A DNA stretch of 64,000 nt from Trueperella bernardiae (lineage in GTDB: Bacteria > Actinomycetota > Actinomycetes > Actinomycetales > Actinomycetaceae). The first letter of the stretch is position 1, and each line of letters begins with the position of its first letter. The translations under genes and the position numbers were made by a program. The stretch covers positions 1 to 64,000 of the forward strand of contig NZ_LNIZ01000003.1 in NCBI RefSeq assembly GCF_001469025.1. The letters run 5' to 3'. Below are positions 47,522 to 55,848 of this stretch, in pieces. The notes under the pieces are model-generated. The model did no database searches. It was not told the origin of the DNA and saw nothing but the letters and a program-made list of their open reading frames with translations.

Positions 47522-48568
47522 ATGAACGAAATGAAAGCTGTTGTTGCGCACGGCCCTGCCGACTTGAGAGTCGACACCGTCCCTGTCCCCACGCCCGGCC
47601 CGGGCGAGGTTCTTATGCAAGTGGCCTACGCCGGCATCTGCGGCTCCGACCTCGGATACGCCTTCAAGGGTGCGTCCGGAACCGCCATCCTTCACGATCC
47701 GCTCGTGCTCGGGCACGAAATCTCCGGCACGGTGGTGGAGGTTGGCGACGACGTCGACCCTGCGCTGGTCGGCGTGAAGGCCTCGGCCTACCCGGCCACC
47801 GTGGTGGGCGACGACGTGCTCCCCGAGCACATCGCGAAGCGCCACAACCTGTACCCGTCCGTGCGCTACTTTGGCTCGGCCGCGATGCGCCCGCACACCG
47901 ACGGCGGCATGTGCGAGTTCAAGGTGATGCGCGCTGATCAGCTACGCCCCCTGCCCGCCGGGCTTGACCTCAAGCGTGCCGCGTTGGCCGAACCGCTCGC
48001 GGTGGCGCTTCACGCCATCAACCGCACCCGCGACTACCTGGCCGACGGGGTGGCGGGCAAGACCGTGCTCGTCAACGGCGCGGGCCCGATCGGGCTGCTC
48101 GTCGTCGCGGGTGCGAAGGCGCTCGGTGCGGCCCGCGTCGTCGCCGCCGATATGGCCGAGCCCGCCCTCAAGCGCGCTCGAGAGCTGGGTGCGGACGCCA
48201 CGGTGCTGGTCGGCACGGAGAAGCTGCCGGGCGACGTCGAGGTCGTCTTCGAAAGCTCGGGCGCGCCGGGTGCACTCGGCGGTGTCCTCCAGGCGGTTGC
48301 CCGCGGCGGCCTCCTCATTCAGGTGGGCAACCTGCCTGCTGACGAGGTCAAGGCGGTGCTCGGCCAGCTCGTCACCCGCGAGATCACGTGGGCCGGCTCT
48401 TTCCGCTTCGTTGATGAGATGGACCAGGCGCTCGCCCTGCTCGCCGACGGCCTGTACGTCGATCCGCTCATGAGCCACGAATTCCCCATCGAAGAAGCCG
48501 TCGAGGCTTTCAACGTTGCAGCCGATCGCACGACCGGCTCCAGCAAGGTCATGATCAAGATTTCCTAA
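47522..48568 (+). CDS. L-idonate-5-dehydrogenase-like MDR protein lacking the structural zinc cysteines
   Basis: The 348-residue protein has ICGSDLGYAFKG and LGHEISG (catalytic zinc ligands), RYFGSAAMRPHTDGGMCEF (a signature of the L-idonate 5-dehydrogenase branch) and VLVNGAGPIGLLVVAGAKAL for NAD(P). The lobe where the four structural zinc cysteines normally sit reads SAYPATVVGDDVLPEHIAKR and has none. It precedes the TRAP genes by 43 bases and is divergent from a GntR/FCD regulator, as expected for sugar-acid use. The reaction would be idonate (or a similar hexonate) to 5-ketogluconate. Confidence 0.82.
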   Translation: MNEMKAVVAHGPADLRVDTVPVPTPGPGEVLMQVAYAGICGSDLGYAFKGASGTAILHDPLVLGHEISGTVVEVGDDVDPALVGVKASAYPATVVGDDVLPEHIAKRHNLYPSVRYFGSAAMRPHTDGGMCEFKVMRADQLRPLPAGLDLKRAALAEPLAVALHAINRTRDYLADGVAGKTVLVNGAGPIGLLVVAGAKALGAARVVAADMAEPALKRARELGADATVLVGTEKLPGDVEVVFESSGAPGALGGVLQAVARGGLLIQVGNLPADEVKAVLGQLVTREITWAGSFRFVDEMDQALALLADGLYVDPLMSHEFPIEEAVEAFNVAADRTTGSSKVMIKIS

Positions 48569-48611
48569 ACACAACCAGCATCACACGCATGGATATTCAA
48601 AGGAGAACCCC

Positions 48612-49628
48612 ATGAAGAAGATTATTTCCGTGATTGCCGCGGCTACCCTCGCGCTGAGCCTGTCCGCGTGCGGCGGGGACGACGGCGGTAACACCTCTAG
48701 CGACGGCACCGTCACCTTCCGCATCGGTTCGAACTGGGCCGCCAGCCACCCGATGGCCAAGGCGATCGACGAGGTCTTCGTGCCCATGATCGAGGAGGAG
48801 TCCGACGGCAAGCTCAAGGCGGAGGTCTACCACTCCGGCCAGCTCGGCAACGAGGGCGACCTGTGGGACGGCGTGCGCAACGGCACGATCGAGATGGTCC
48901 TCGTCGGCACCCCGATGAACCAGGAGTACTCGAAGATGCTCATCTCGGACTGGCCGTTCCTCTACCGTGACCTCGAGCACGCAAAGGCCGTGTGGACGGG
49001 AGACATCGCCCAGGAGATGAGCGACGACTTCCACGAGGCGTTCCCCACCACCTACATCCTCGGATGGGGGCCGAACTCGGCCCGCACCTTCTCCTCTGCC
49101 AAGCCGCTGACCTCGATCGACGACTTCCGCGGCCAGAAGTTCCGCATGCCCTCCAATGAGATCCACATCGGCCTGGCCGAGAACCTGGGCGCGTCGGCGC
49201 AGGTCATCCCGCTGGGAGACCTGTTCACCTCGCTCGAGACAGGCGTGGTTGACGGCCAGGACAACGGCATGGTCACCATCATCTCCGAGGGCTTCTACGA
49301 GGTGCAGAAGTACGTCTACGAGTCGAACCACATCGTGGCGACCCTCGAGATGATCACGTCCGCCAACTTCCTTGACGGTCTGAGCGAGGAGCTCCAGCGG
49401 GTCGTTCGCGACGCCGCCGCCAAGGCCTCCGAGGAGGCGTGGACCAACTACATTTCCGCCGTCGACGAGGAGCGCTCGTTCCTCGAGGAGAAGGGCCTGA
49501 CCGTCACGCAGGTCGACAACGCCGAGCGCGCCCGCCTCATCGAGGCCACAAAGCCGGTCGTGGACAAGCTGCTTGCTGAGAACGACTGGGCTGAAGATCT
49601 GACCGCGCGTATCCGCGACGTTCAGTAA
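48612..49628 (+). CDS. dctP: TRAP transporter substrate-binding lipoprotein (DctP family)
   Basis: This 338-residue protein has a lipoprotein signal (LSLSACG, cysteine near residue 19) and the DctP pattern: FRIGSNWAASHPMAKAIDEV, VYHSGQLGNEGDLWDGVRNG, the ligand-arginine region FRGQKFRMPSNEIH, and TSLETGVVDGQDNGMVTI. TRAP systems take up organic acids, including sugar acids, with sodium. A hairpin with a T-run lies between it and dctQ, so it may be expressed above the membrane subunits. Confidence 0.94.
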   Translation: MKKIISVIAAATLALSLSACGGDDGGNTSSDGTVTFRIGSNWAASHPMAKAIDEVFVPMIEEESDGKLKAEVYHSGQLGNEGDLWDGVRNGTIEMVLVGTPMNQEYSKMLISDWPFLYRDLEHAKAVWTGDIAQEMSDDFHEAFPTTYILGWGPNSARTFSSAKPLTSIDDFRGQKFRMPSNEIHIGLAENLGASAQVIPLGDLFTSLETGVVDGQDNGMVTIISEGFYEVQKYVYESNHIVATLEMITSANFLDGLSEELQRVVRDAAAKASEEAWTNYISAVDEERSFLEEKGLTVTQVDNAERARLIEATKPVVDKLLAENDWAEDLTARIRDVQ

Positions 49629-49635
49629 GACTCAC

Positions 49636-49662
49636 GGTGGGGCGGGCCTGGCTCGCCCCACC
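49636..49662 (+). terminator. Attenuator-like hairpin between dctP and dctQ
   Basis: GGTGGGGCGGGC pairs with GCTCGCCCCACC (one G-T pair, three-base loop), followed by ACTTTTCT. It resembles a weak intrinsic terminator that allows some read-through, giving more binding protein than permease. Confidence 0.65.
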
Positions 49663-49681
49663 ACTTTTCTGGAGCACTAAC

Positions 49682-50317
49682 ATGTCGAAAACTCTAGACA
49701 GAATCTTCCGGGCGCTCGAATACCTCATGGCGATTTTCCTTGCCATCATGGTGGGGTTCATGCTCGTGAACGTCATCATGCGTTTCATCTTTAACTCAGG
49801 CCTTGCGTGGTCCGAGGAGGTGGCGCGCCTGTCCTTCATCTTCCTCGTCTACCTGGGCACGATCGGCGCCTTCCGTGACAACCGCCACCTGGGCGTGAAC
49901 TTCCTACTCGAGCGGTTGCCGTTGCGTGCGGCGCAGGCGATGTACGTGGTTGTGCAGGGCATCGTCATTTGGGTGATGTATCTGCTCATGATGGGGTCGA
50001 TCTCGCTCGCTCAGCAGTCGCTCAACGATCGCTGGGTGGCCACCCAGTTCCCGCGCTGGATTGTCAGCGGCGTGGGTGCGGTGACCGGCGTCGCGATCAT
50101 CATTCTCGCGGTGGCGAACATCGTGCGGATGATCCGCGGCACCACGATCGAGGAGCTGCTGCAGGCGCAGAACGACGACTCGGCCGAGGCCCTCTACGAC
50201 GACGCCGAGGCCGGCGCGCAGGCGGCGCTCGCGGAGATCGAGGAGCTTGAGCGCACCGGATCGGAGCACCACGGCTCGCACACGGGCCACGTCCACGGTA
50301 AGGAGGAGCGGCGATGA
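49682..50317 (+). CDS. dctQ: TRAP transporter small permease subunit (DctQ family)
   Basis: A 211-residue protein with four helices: the core shows LVNVIMRFIFNSGLAWSEEV and RLSFIFLVYLGTIGAFRDNRHL, both DctQ hallmarks. A hydrophilic acidic and His-rich C-terminal tail of about 50 residues (with HHGSHTGHVHG) is longer than usual. ATG 49682 is used; the stop overlaps the dctM ATG by four bases. Confidence 0.92.
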   Translation: MSKTLDRIFRALEYLMAIFLAIMVGFMLVNVIMRFIFNSGLAWSEEVARLSFIFLVYLGTIGAFRDNRHLGVNFLLERLPLRAAQAMYVVVQGIVIWVMYLLMMGSISLAQQSLNDRWVATQFPRWIVSGVGAVTGVAIIILAVANIVRMIRGTTIEELLQAQNDDSAEALYDDAEAGAQAALAEIEELERTGSEHHGSHTGHVHGKEERR

Positions 50318-51636
50318 GCAAGATTCTTTTCAGTGCACGATCGGGGATGTCGATCCTGGGCGGGATGACGGGCTTCCTCGTCGCCGCCATCATGATCGGT
50401 GTTCCGATCGCGTTCGCGCTGCTGTTCTCGGGTGCGGCGTCGGCGCTCATGATCGGTGGGAGCGCCACTGATCCCCAGATCATTGCCACGCAGTTGCTGC
50501 GCGGCACGGACTCGCTGTCGATGATGGCCCTTCCGTTCTTTATCCTCACGGGCGAGCTCATGAACCGCGGCGGTATCACGCAGCGCCTCATCGCGCTGGC
50601 CAACGTCTCGGTTGGACGCATCCGCGGCGGACTGGGCTATGTCACCATCCTGGTGACCATGCTGTTCGGCGCCCTGGTCGGTTCGGCGGTGGCCTCGACG
50701 GCCGCGCTGGGTGCGATCCTCATCCCGATGATGGTCAACTCCGGCTACAACCGCGAGAAGGCCGCCGGCCTGGTGGCTGGCACCAACATCATCACCCCGA
50801 TCATGCCGCCCTCGGTGCCGCTCATCGTGTACGGTGCGACGGCGGGCGTGTCGATCACCCAGCTCTTCATGGGCGGCATCGTCCCGGCGTTCTACCTCGT
50901 GCTACTCATGGGGGCCACCTGGTGGTTCGTCTCCCGTAAGGACGCCGTGCGTTCGGACGTTCCATGGCCGGGCATGCTCGGCTTCCTCAAGCTCCTCGGC
51001 GGTGCCTTCTGGGCGATCTTGCTGCCGGTCATCATCCTCGTGGGCCTGCGCTCCGGCGTCTTCACCGCCACCGAGGCCGGCGTCATCGCCGCCGTGTACG
51101 CACTGTTCGTGGGCGGCGTCATCTACCGCGAACTCGACATGAAGGTGATCATCCGTGCCCTCGTGTCCTCGGCGAAGATGTCCGCCGTCGTCATGTTCCT
51201 CGCCGCGACCGCGCAGGTGGCCGGCTACTTCATGACGATCTCGGGCCTGCCGGGCGTGGTCACTTCGATCATGGAGCCCTTCATCGACAAGCCGAAGCTG
51301 CTCGTGCTGGTGCTCATGATCTTCGTGTTCCTGCTCGGGTTCATCCTCGACGTGATCCCCACGATCCTCATCCTCACCCCGCTCGTCATCCCCGTCCTGC
51401 AGACGGCCGGCGTGGACCTGGTGTACTTCGGCATTATCTTCACCCTCGCCAACGTGCTGGGGCTGATCACGCCGCCGGTCGGGCCGTCGCTGAACGTGGC
51501 GAGCGCTGTGGGCAACGTGCGCATCGAGGCGGTGGCCAAGACCGTGCTGCCCTACCTCATCTCCCAATGCGTGCTGGTGCTGCTGTTCGTGGCCTTCCCC
51601 GGACTCATCACTGTGCCGCTGGGCTGGTTGACGTAG
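50314..51636 (+). CDS. dctM: TRAP transporter large permease subunit (DctM family)
   Basis: The 440-residue permease has about 12 helices and the DctM motifs LPFFILTGELMNRGGITQRL, VSVGRIRGGLGYVTILVT, NIITPIMPPSVPLIVYG and LGLITPPVGPSLNVA. It forms the sodium-driven channel unit with DctQ. It is the last gene of the dehydrogenase-TRAP operon. Confidence 0.95.
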   Translation: MSKILFSARSGMSILGGMTGFLVAAIMIGVPIAFALLFSGAASALMIGGSATDPQIIATQLLRGTDSLSMMALPFFILTGELMNRGGITQRLIALANVSVGRIRGGLGYVTILVTMLFGALVGSAVASTAALGAILIPMMVNSGYNREKAAGLVAGTNIITPIMPPSVPLIVYGATAGVSITQLFMGGIVPAFYLVLLMGATWWFVSRKDAVRSDVPWPGMLGFLKLLGGAFWAILLPVIILVGLRSGVFTATEAGVIAAVYALFVGGVIYRELDMKVIIRALVSSAKMSAVVMFLAATAQVAGYFMTISGLPGVVTSIMEPFIDKPKLLVLVLMIFVFLLGFILDVIPTILILTPLVIPVLQTAGVDLVYFGIIFTLANVLGLITPPVGPSLNVASAVGNVRIEAVAKTVLPYLISQCVLVLLFVAFPGLITVPLGWLT

Positions 51637-51753
51637 CCGGAAGGCGGGCTCGGCGCCGGGATTCGCGCCTAGCGCCGGGCCTGTTGGGCGCGCGCCCGGC
51701 GCCGGGGCTCCACCCGGCGAATACCCCACCCGCCGCCGGGCCCGCCGGCTTCG

Positions 51754-51836
51754 TATCTGCAACGCTCATCCGGAATGTGCAACGGTAAAAAGTGCGAAAT
51801 TGGTGTTGCATCTGGGGGATTAGCGTTGCATATGCG
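51754..51836. repeat. TGCAAC-core intergenic element, family B copy 2
   Basis: Motifs ATCTGCAACGCTCAT, AATGTGCAACGGTAAA, AATTGGTGTTGCATCTG and GATTAGCGTTGCATATGCG. The hexamer cores start at 51758, 51778, 51805 and 51825, so spacing is 20, 27 and 20 bp, identical to the copy at 27931. It lies between the convergent dctM and a dehydrogenase remnant. Confidence 0.7.
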
Positions 51837-51843
51837 TAAAGAA

Positions 51844-51881
51844 AGCGGCGCGTGTGGGTCTTGTGACTCGCACGCGCCGCT
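51844..51881 (-). terminator. Intrinsic terminator after the dehydrogenase remnant
   Basis: AGCGGCGCGTG pairs with CACGCGCCGCT; read on the minus strand the stem is followed by TTCTTTA. It lies just past the stop of the minus-strand remnant, so it is the original terminator of that gene. Confidence 0.7.
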
Positions 51882-51894
51882 GTTGCGCTCAACC

Positions 51895-52110
51895 TCAGCG
51901 GCCCTCTAAGACGTCTGGGTTGACCACGTTTTTCGGTGTCTGGCCGTTCAGCCAACGCTGGATATCCTCGGCTCCAATCCGCGCGGCGATCCGCGCCGCT
52001 TCCTTGGACGCGCCGCCCAGGTGGGGCGTGACAGTGAGGCGTGGCGTGTTGAGGATCCGATGATCGGCGGGGAGCGGCTCGAACGGGAAGACGTCGAGCG
52101 CGCCCGCGAG
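51895..52110 (-). pseudogene. C-terminal remnant of a D-isomer 2-hydroxyacid dehydrogenase
   Basis: The minus strand encodes GALDVFPFEPLPADHRILNT and PHLGGASKEAARIAARIGAE, followed by NGQTPKNVVNPDVLEGR and a stop at 51895. This is the last 70 or so residues of a D-3-phosphoglycerate dehydrogenase-like protein (GALDVF to the C-terminus). Family homology stops abruptly near 52100-52112, where a plus-strand regulator fragment begins. The N-terminal 230-250 residues, with the NAD-binding GxGxxG, are missing. Confidence 0.85.
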
Positions 52111-52920
52111 CTGGGCATTGTCACCATTTCCATCCATGGCGACGCGCGGCCGTACGAGGACCTCGAGGCGGCCCTTGTACAGAAGTTCGGGCTGAAGGCT
52201 GCGCGGGTCGTGCCTGCGCTGGGCCCGGGACAAGCCGCGCGTGAGAACGTGGCCCGGGAGACGGCGTCGTTCCTGGCGACCGCGCTGGCGGAGGGGGCCG
52301 CGGTGGCGATCGGGGCGTCCCAGACGGTGGCGATGCTTCCCGCTTTTGCTGCCGAGAGTTTCCCACGGGGCGTGTCCTTCGTGCCCGGATCGGGAGGGTA
52401 TGCCGGGGCCGATCGGTCGCTCAACCCCGATCACGTGGCGCAGGCCTTCGCGGATCGGACAAACGGGCAGAGCTTTGCGCTTGCCGCTCCGCTCGTTGGC
52501 GTCGATGCGGAGGTTGCCTCGGTGCTGGCTGGCAACGACGCGACGAACGAGGTGCTGAGGCGAGCGCGCGAGGCCCACGTCTTTATCTCGGGCATCGGGA
52601 CCCGATTCGGCGGCTCCGCCTGGGACCGGGCCGCGCTCGCGCCGGAGATTAATGACGCGGAGCTCGCCGAGTTGGCGCGCCGTGGGGCCATGTCGGATAT
52701 CAGCGGCCGGTTCTTCGATACCGACGGGCGCGCGGTCGCTGGAGCCTTCGACCAGCGCATCATCGGCTTAACCCTGGAGGAAATCCGCCAAATTCCGCAG
52801 AGGATTGTGGCCACAGAGGGAGCCGACCGGGCCGAGCCGCTCGCTGCGGCGGTCAGTGCGGGCCTGTTCAACGTCGTGGTGATCGACCGCGAGAACGCCG
52901 CGGCCCTGCTATTCCAGTAG
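52092..52920 (+). pseudogene. SorC-family regulator lacking its N-terminal DNA-binding domain
   Basis: Homology starts at VERARELGIVTISIHG and runs through the whole sugar-binding domain: LGPGQAARENVARETASFL, VAIGASQTVAML, GSGGYAGADRSLN and RIIGLTLEEIRQIPQRIVAT to the stop. The helix-turn-helix (about 50 residues) is absent. Upstream in-frame sequence is the antisense of the dehydrogenase remnant, so any start codon there (for example 52021 or 52063) would give a chimeric N-terminus. It is probably non-functional as a DNA-binding regulator, though the sensor domain is intact. Confidence 0.8.
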
Positions 52921-53009
52921 ATTAGCGCGCCCCGCCACGGGCCGAAACCGGGCCCGCCTTCCCCGCCCCGTGGCTTACCCTGGAAGTAGCCACGAGGTAA
53001 GGACGGGAC

Positions 53010-54014
53010 ATGAATCTTCTTTCGCGAGCGCAGGGCTGCCTGTGGGGCTTGGCCATCGGTGACGCGCTTGGTATGCCCACGCAGGACCTACCCCCGGACA
53101 TCATCTGCGCCGACTACGGCCACATCCACTCCCTCCTCCCCGCCGGCCCTCGCCAAGTCATCGCGGCGGGCGCGCCCGCGGGCATGATCACCGACGACAC
53201 CGAGCAGGCCATCGTCCTCGCCCGCCTCCTTGCCGCCGACGGCCGGGTTGACCCCCGCGCCCTCACCGACGCCCTCCTCACCTGGGAAAACGACATGATC
53301 GCGCGCGGCTCCCTTGACCTCCTCGGCCCGTCCACCAAGCGCGCCCTTCTTGCGATCCGCGAGGGCGCTTCGCCCGCCGACGCCGGCCGCACTGGCACCA
53401 CCAACGGCGCGGCGATGCGGGTGGCCCCGGTGGGGATTGTGGTGCCGTCTGAGCCGATGGGCGAGCTTGTCGACGCCGTCGTTGCGGCTTCTCGCCCCAC
53501 CCACGGAACGTCGGTGGCGCTGGCGGGTGCGGCGGCGGTGGCGGGGGTGGTGTCGGCGGCGCTGGACGGTGCTGACCTGGCCGCTGCCCTGGAGTTTGGC
53601 CTGGCCGCGGCCGCTGAGGCCGCGGCCCAGGGCACCCACTTCACGGCGCCCGACATCGCCCTTCGCACCCGTTGGGCGATTGACCAGCTCCGCCGAGCCC
53701 CCGACCCGATCACTGCCCTCTTCCACTTGATCGGCACCTCGATGCAGTCGCACGAGTCGGTGGTCGCGGCGCTCGCGATCACCGCGCTCGACATCCCGGA
53801 TTGGGAGGCCGTGTGCTTGGCGGCCTCGGCGGGTGGCGACACGGACACGGTCGGCGCGATGGTCGGCGCCATGCGCGGCGCGCTCTCGGGCATGGAAACC
53901 TGGCCGGCCGACGTCGTGAATCAGATCGCCGAGCGCAACTCGCTCAGCTTCGACACCCTTGCCCCCGCCCTCCTCGAGCGCCGCGCGCGGGCGGCCGGAA
54001 AGGACGCGCCATGA
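53010..54014 (+). CDS. ADP-ribosylglycohydrolase family protein (YegU-like)
   Basis: A 334-residue ARH-fold hydrolase. Metal-binding motifs are present: AGMITDDTEQAIVLARLL (TDDT) at about residue 58 and ASAGGDTDTVGAMVGAMRGA at about 275. It would cleave an ADP-ribosyl or related N- or O-glycosidic bond. The stop overlaps the start of a PfkB kinase; the E. coli yegU-yegV pair is the same combination, suggesting that the sugar or nucleoside released is then phosphorylated. TAAGGA is the ribosome site. Confidence 0.85.
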   Translation: MNLLSRAQGCLWGLAIGDALGMPTQDLPPDIICADYGHIHSLLPAGPRQVIAAGAPAGMITDDTEQAIVLARLLAADGRVDPRALTDALLTWENDMIARGSLDLLGPSTKRALLAIREGASPADAGRTGTTNGAAMRVAPVGIVVPSEPMGELVDAVVAASRPTHGTSVALAGAAAVAGVVSAALDGADLAAALEFGLAAAAEAAAQGTHFTAPDIALRTRWAIDQLRRAPDPITALFHLIGTSMQSHESVVAALAITALDIPDWEAVCLAASAGGDTDTVGAMVGAMRGALSGMETWPADVVNQIAERNSLSFDTLAPALLERRARAAGKDAP

Positions 54015-54970
54015 CGCTGATTCACACGGGTTCCGTGATCGTCGACCAGGTGCTACGCATCGCGAAGATGCCCGAGCCGGGCGGCGACATCGTGGCCACC
54101 GGGGCCTTCACCGTGGCCGGCGGTGCGATGAACTCCCTGCTTGCGGCCGTGCGCGACGGCATGGACGTGCTCTACTGCGGGCTGGTGGGCACCGGCATGA
54201 ACGCGGCCGTCATCGCCCGGGCGCTCGAGGAGGCGGGCGTGCGCGTCAACTACGAGCGCCTCCCCGCCGACAACGGCTTCTGCGTTGCCCTCGTCGAGGA
54301 CTCCGCCGAGCGCACGTTCATCACCTCGATCGGGGTGGAGGGAGACTTCGGGATCGAGCACCTCGATGCGATCGATGTCCGCCCGGGCGACTTCGTCTAC
54401 GTCTCCGGCTACTCTCTCGCCACCGCGAAAAACGCCGACGGCCTCGCCCGCTGGCTGCCCGGCCTGCCGCCGTCGGTCACGGTGTTCGTCGACCCCTCGC
54501 CCCTCGTCGCCGACCTCCCCTTTGACCTGTTTGCCCCGGTCCTCGCGCGCTGCGACATCCTCAGCGCCAACGAACGCGAGGCCGCCGTCATCCTCGAGCG
54601 TTTCGGCGTGCTCGGTGCCGGCTTTGATCACGACGACGTCGCGCGCGAATTGGCCGCCGCCCTGCCGGAAGGTGCCTGGGCAGTGGTACGCAACGGGGCC
54701 GAGGCCACGCGGGTGAGCCGCAACGATGGGAGAGGCAAGGTCACCGCGGTGCCGACCTTCCCCTGCGAGCCGGTGGACACCAACGGGTGCGGCGACGTCC
54801 ACGCGGGCGTGCTGCTTTCTGCGCTGGACCGGGGCCTTGACATGATGAGCGCCGTGGAGCGGGCCAACGCGGCCGCGGCCCTCAAGGCCGGGCGGAGCGG
54901 GCCGAACACGGCGCCCACGTCCGCCGAAATCGACACCTTCCTGAGGGAGCTCGGCCGGGCCGGCCGCTAA
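54011..54970 (+). CDS. PfkB-family carbohydrate kinase (YegV-like)
   Basis: This 319-residue kinase has the N-terminal TVAGGAMNSLLAAVRDGMD motif and the C-terminal DTNGCGDVHAGVLLSALD with the catalytic aspartate. The usual DTTGAGD is changed to DTNGCGD. Substrate is unknown; coupling to an ADP-ribosylglycohydrolase points to a sugar or nucleoside released from a glycoside. ATG at 54011 overlaps the upstream stop by four bases. Confidence 0.83.
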   Translation: MTLIHTGSVIVDQVLRIAKMPEPGGDIVATGAFTVAGGAMNSLLAAVRDGMDVLYCGLVGTGMNAAVIARALEEAGVRVNYERLPADNGFCVALVEDSAERTFITSIGVEGDFGIEHLDAIDVRPGDFVYVSGYSLATAKNADGLARWLPGLPPSVTVFVDPSPLVADLPFDLFAPVLARCDILSANEREAAVILERFGVLGAGFDHDDVARELAAALPEGAWAVVRNGAEATRVSRNDGRGKVTAVPTFPCEPVDTNGCGDVHAGVLLSALDRGLDMMSAVERANAAAALKAGRSGPNTAPTSAEIDTFLRELGRAGR

Positions 54971-55005
54971 GCCTGTCCGGCTACCAACGGTCGAAGGTGA
55001 GGAAC

Positions 55006-55587
55006 ATGGAGAGTACCAAAGTGCCGGCTACATTCGGAGCGGCCGGCGGCGTCGCTGGCTCGTTGCACGTGATCATCATGGGCGTGGCCGGCTGCGGCAA
55101 GACCACCGTGGCGGGCATCCTCCAAGACCGCTGGGGCTGGGACGCCGCCGAGGCCGACGACTTCCACCCGCAGGCGAACGTCGAAAAGATGCACTCCGGG
55201 GTTCCCCTCACCGACGACGACCGCTGGCCCTGGCTCGAAACCATCCGCGCCTGGATGACCGAGAAGGAAAACGAGGGCCGGTCCACGATCGTCACCTGCT
55301 CCGCCCTCAAGAAAAGCTACCGCGACGTGTTGCGCAACGGCGCGGCCCGTGTCATCTTCATGCATCTTGACGGCGACCGCTCCCTTCTTGCCAGCCGCCT
55401 TGGCGCCCGCACCGGCCACTTCATGCCCGCCTCCCTCCTCGACTCCCAGTACGCCACCCTCGAAGCCCTCCAGCCCGGCGAGCTCGGGGCCGTGATTGAC
55501 GTGGCGGGCACGCCCGCCGAGATCGCCAACGAGGTGGAGGCCCGGATCCGGGAGGTCAGCAAATCGGGATCGGTAGCTAACTGGTGA
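55006..55587 (+). CDS. gntK: Gluconate kinase, GntK type
   Basis: P-loop kinase that makes 6-phosphogluconate. Walker A is MGVAGCGKTTVAGIL; family motifs are ADDFHPQANVEKMHSGVPLT, DDDRWPWL, CSALKKSYRDVLR and RTGHFMPASLLDSQ. The 193 residues include a 20-residue N-terminal extension. ATG 55006 is preferred, with AAGGTGAGG as ribosome site; GTG at 54997 is less likely. It could complete idonate/gluconate use begun by the dehydrogenase-TRAP genes. Its last codons (VANW, stop) lie inside a dispersed repeat. Confidence 0.92.
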   Translation: MESTKVPATFGAAGGVAGSLHVIIMGVAGCGKTTVAGILQDRWGWDAAEADDFHPQANVEKMHSGVPLTDDDRWPWLETIRAWMTEKENEGRSTIVTCSALKKSYRDVLRNGAARVIFMHLDGDRSLLASRLGARTGHFMPASLLDSQYATLEALQPGELGAVIDVAGTPAEIANEVEARIREVSKSGSVANW

Positions 55588-55648
55588 ATCTGGGCCCGGC
55601 CTGGGGGCTATAGAAATTGGCAGCCGGTATTCTTACGAGTTCTGTCGG
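55576..55648. repeat. Dispersed repeat, family E/GTGAATCTG type, at the gntK end
   Basis: Starts GCTAACTGGTGAATCTGGG, identical over 17 bases to the start of the element at 57049, and from 55584 matches 3261-3326 along its length (AGCCGGTATT, ACGAGTT, TGTCGG). It contains the gntK stop codon. Confidence 0.55.
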
Positions 55649-55755
55649 GCTAGCTGGCGGCCGGGCTGAGGGGAGTCTTGTCGGAGGCCGGTTCTAGACT
55701 GTGGAGTGAGAGGCCGGCCCTGGCCGCGGCCGCGCGTGAAGGAAGGAGAACGCCC

Positions 55756-55848
55756 GTGTTTGGAATGCAGTCGACGTCGCTCGCGGAGCGCATCGTGCGG
55801 GCGCTCGCGCTCCGCCGGGCGAAGCAGATCTTGGGAGGCCGCGCATGA
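55756..55848 (+). CDS. Possible 30-aa small protein coupled to the TauE gene
   Basis: GTG at 55756 is preceded by AAGGAG at a seven-base spacing; 30 codons follow (MFGMQSTSLAERIVRALALR, then a basic amphipathic end) and the TGA overlaps the TauE ATG (ATGA). The strong ribosome site and the coupled stop suggest a translated leader or small protein. No family recognised. Confidence 0.45.
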   Translation: MFGMQSTSLAERIVRALALRRAKQILGGRA

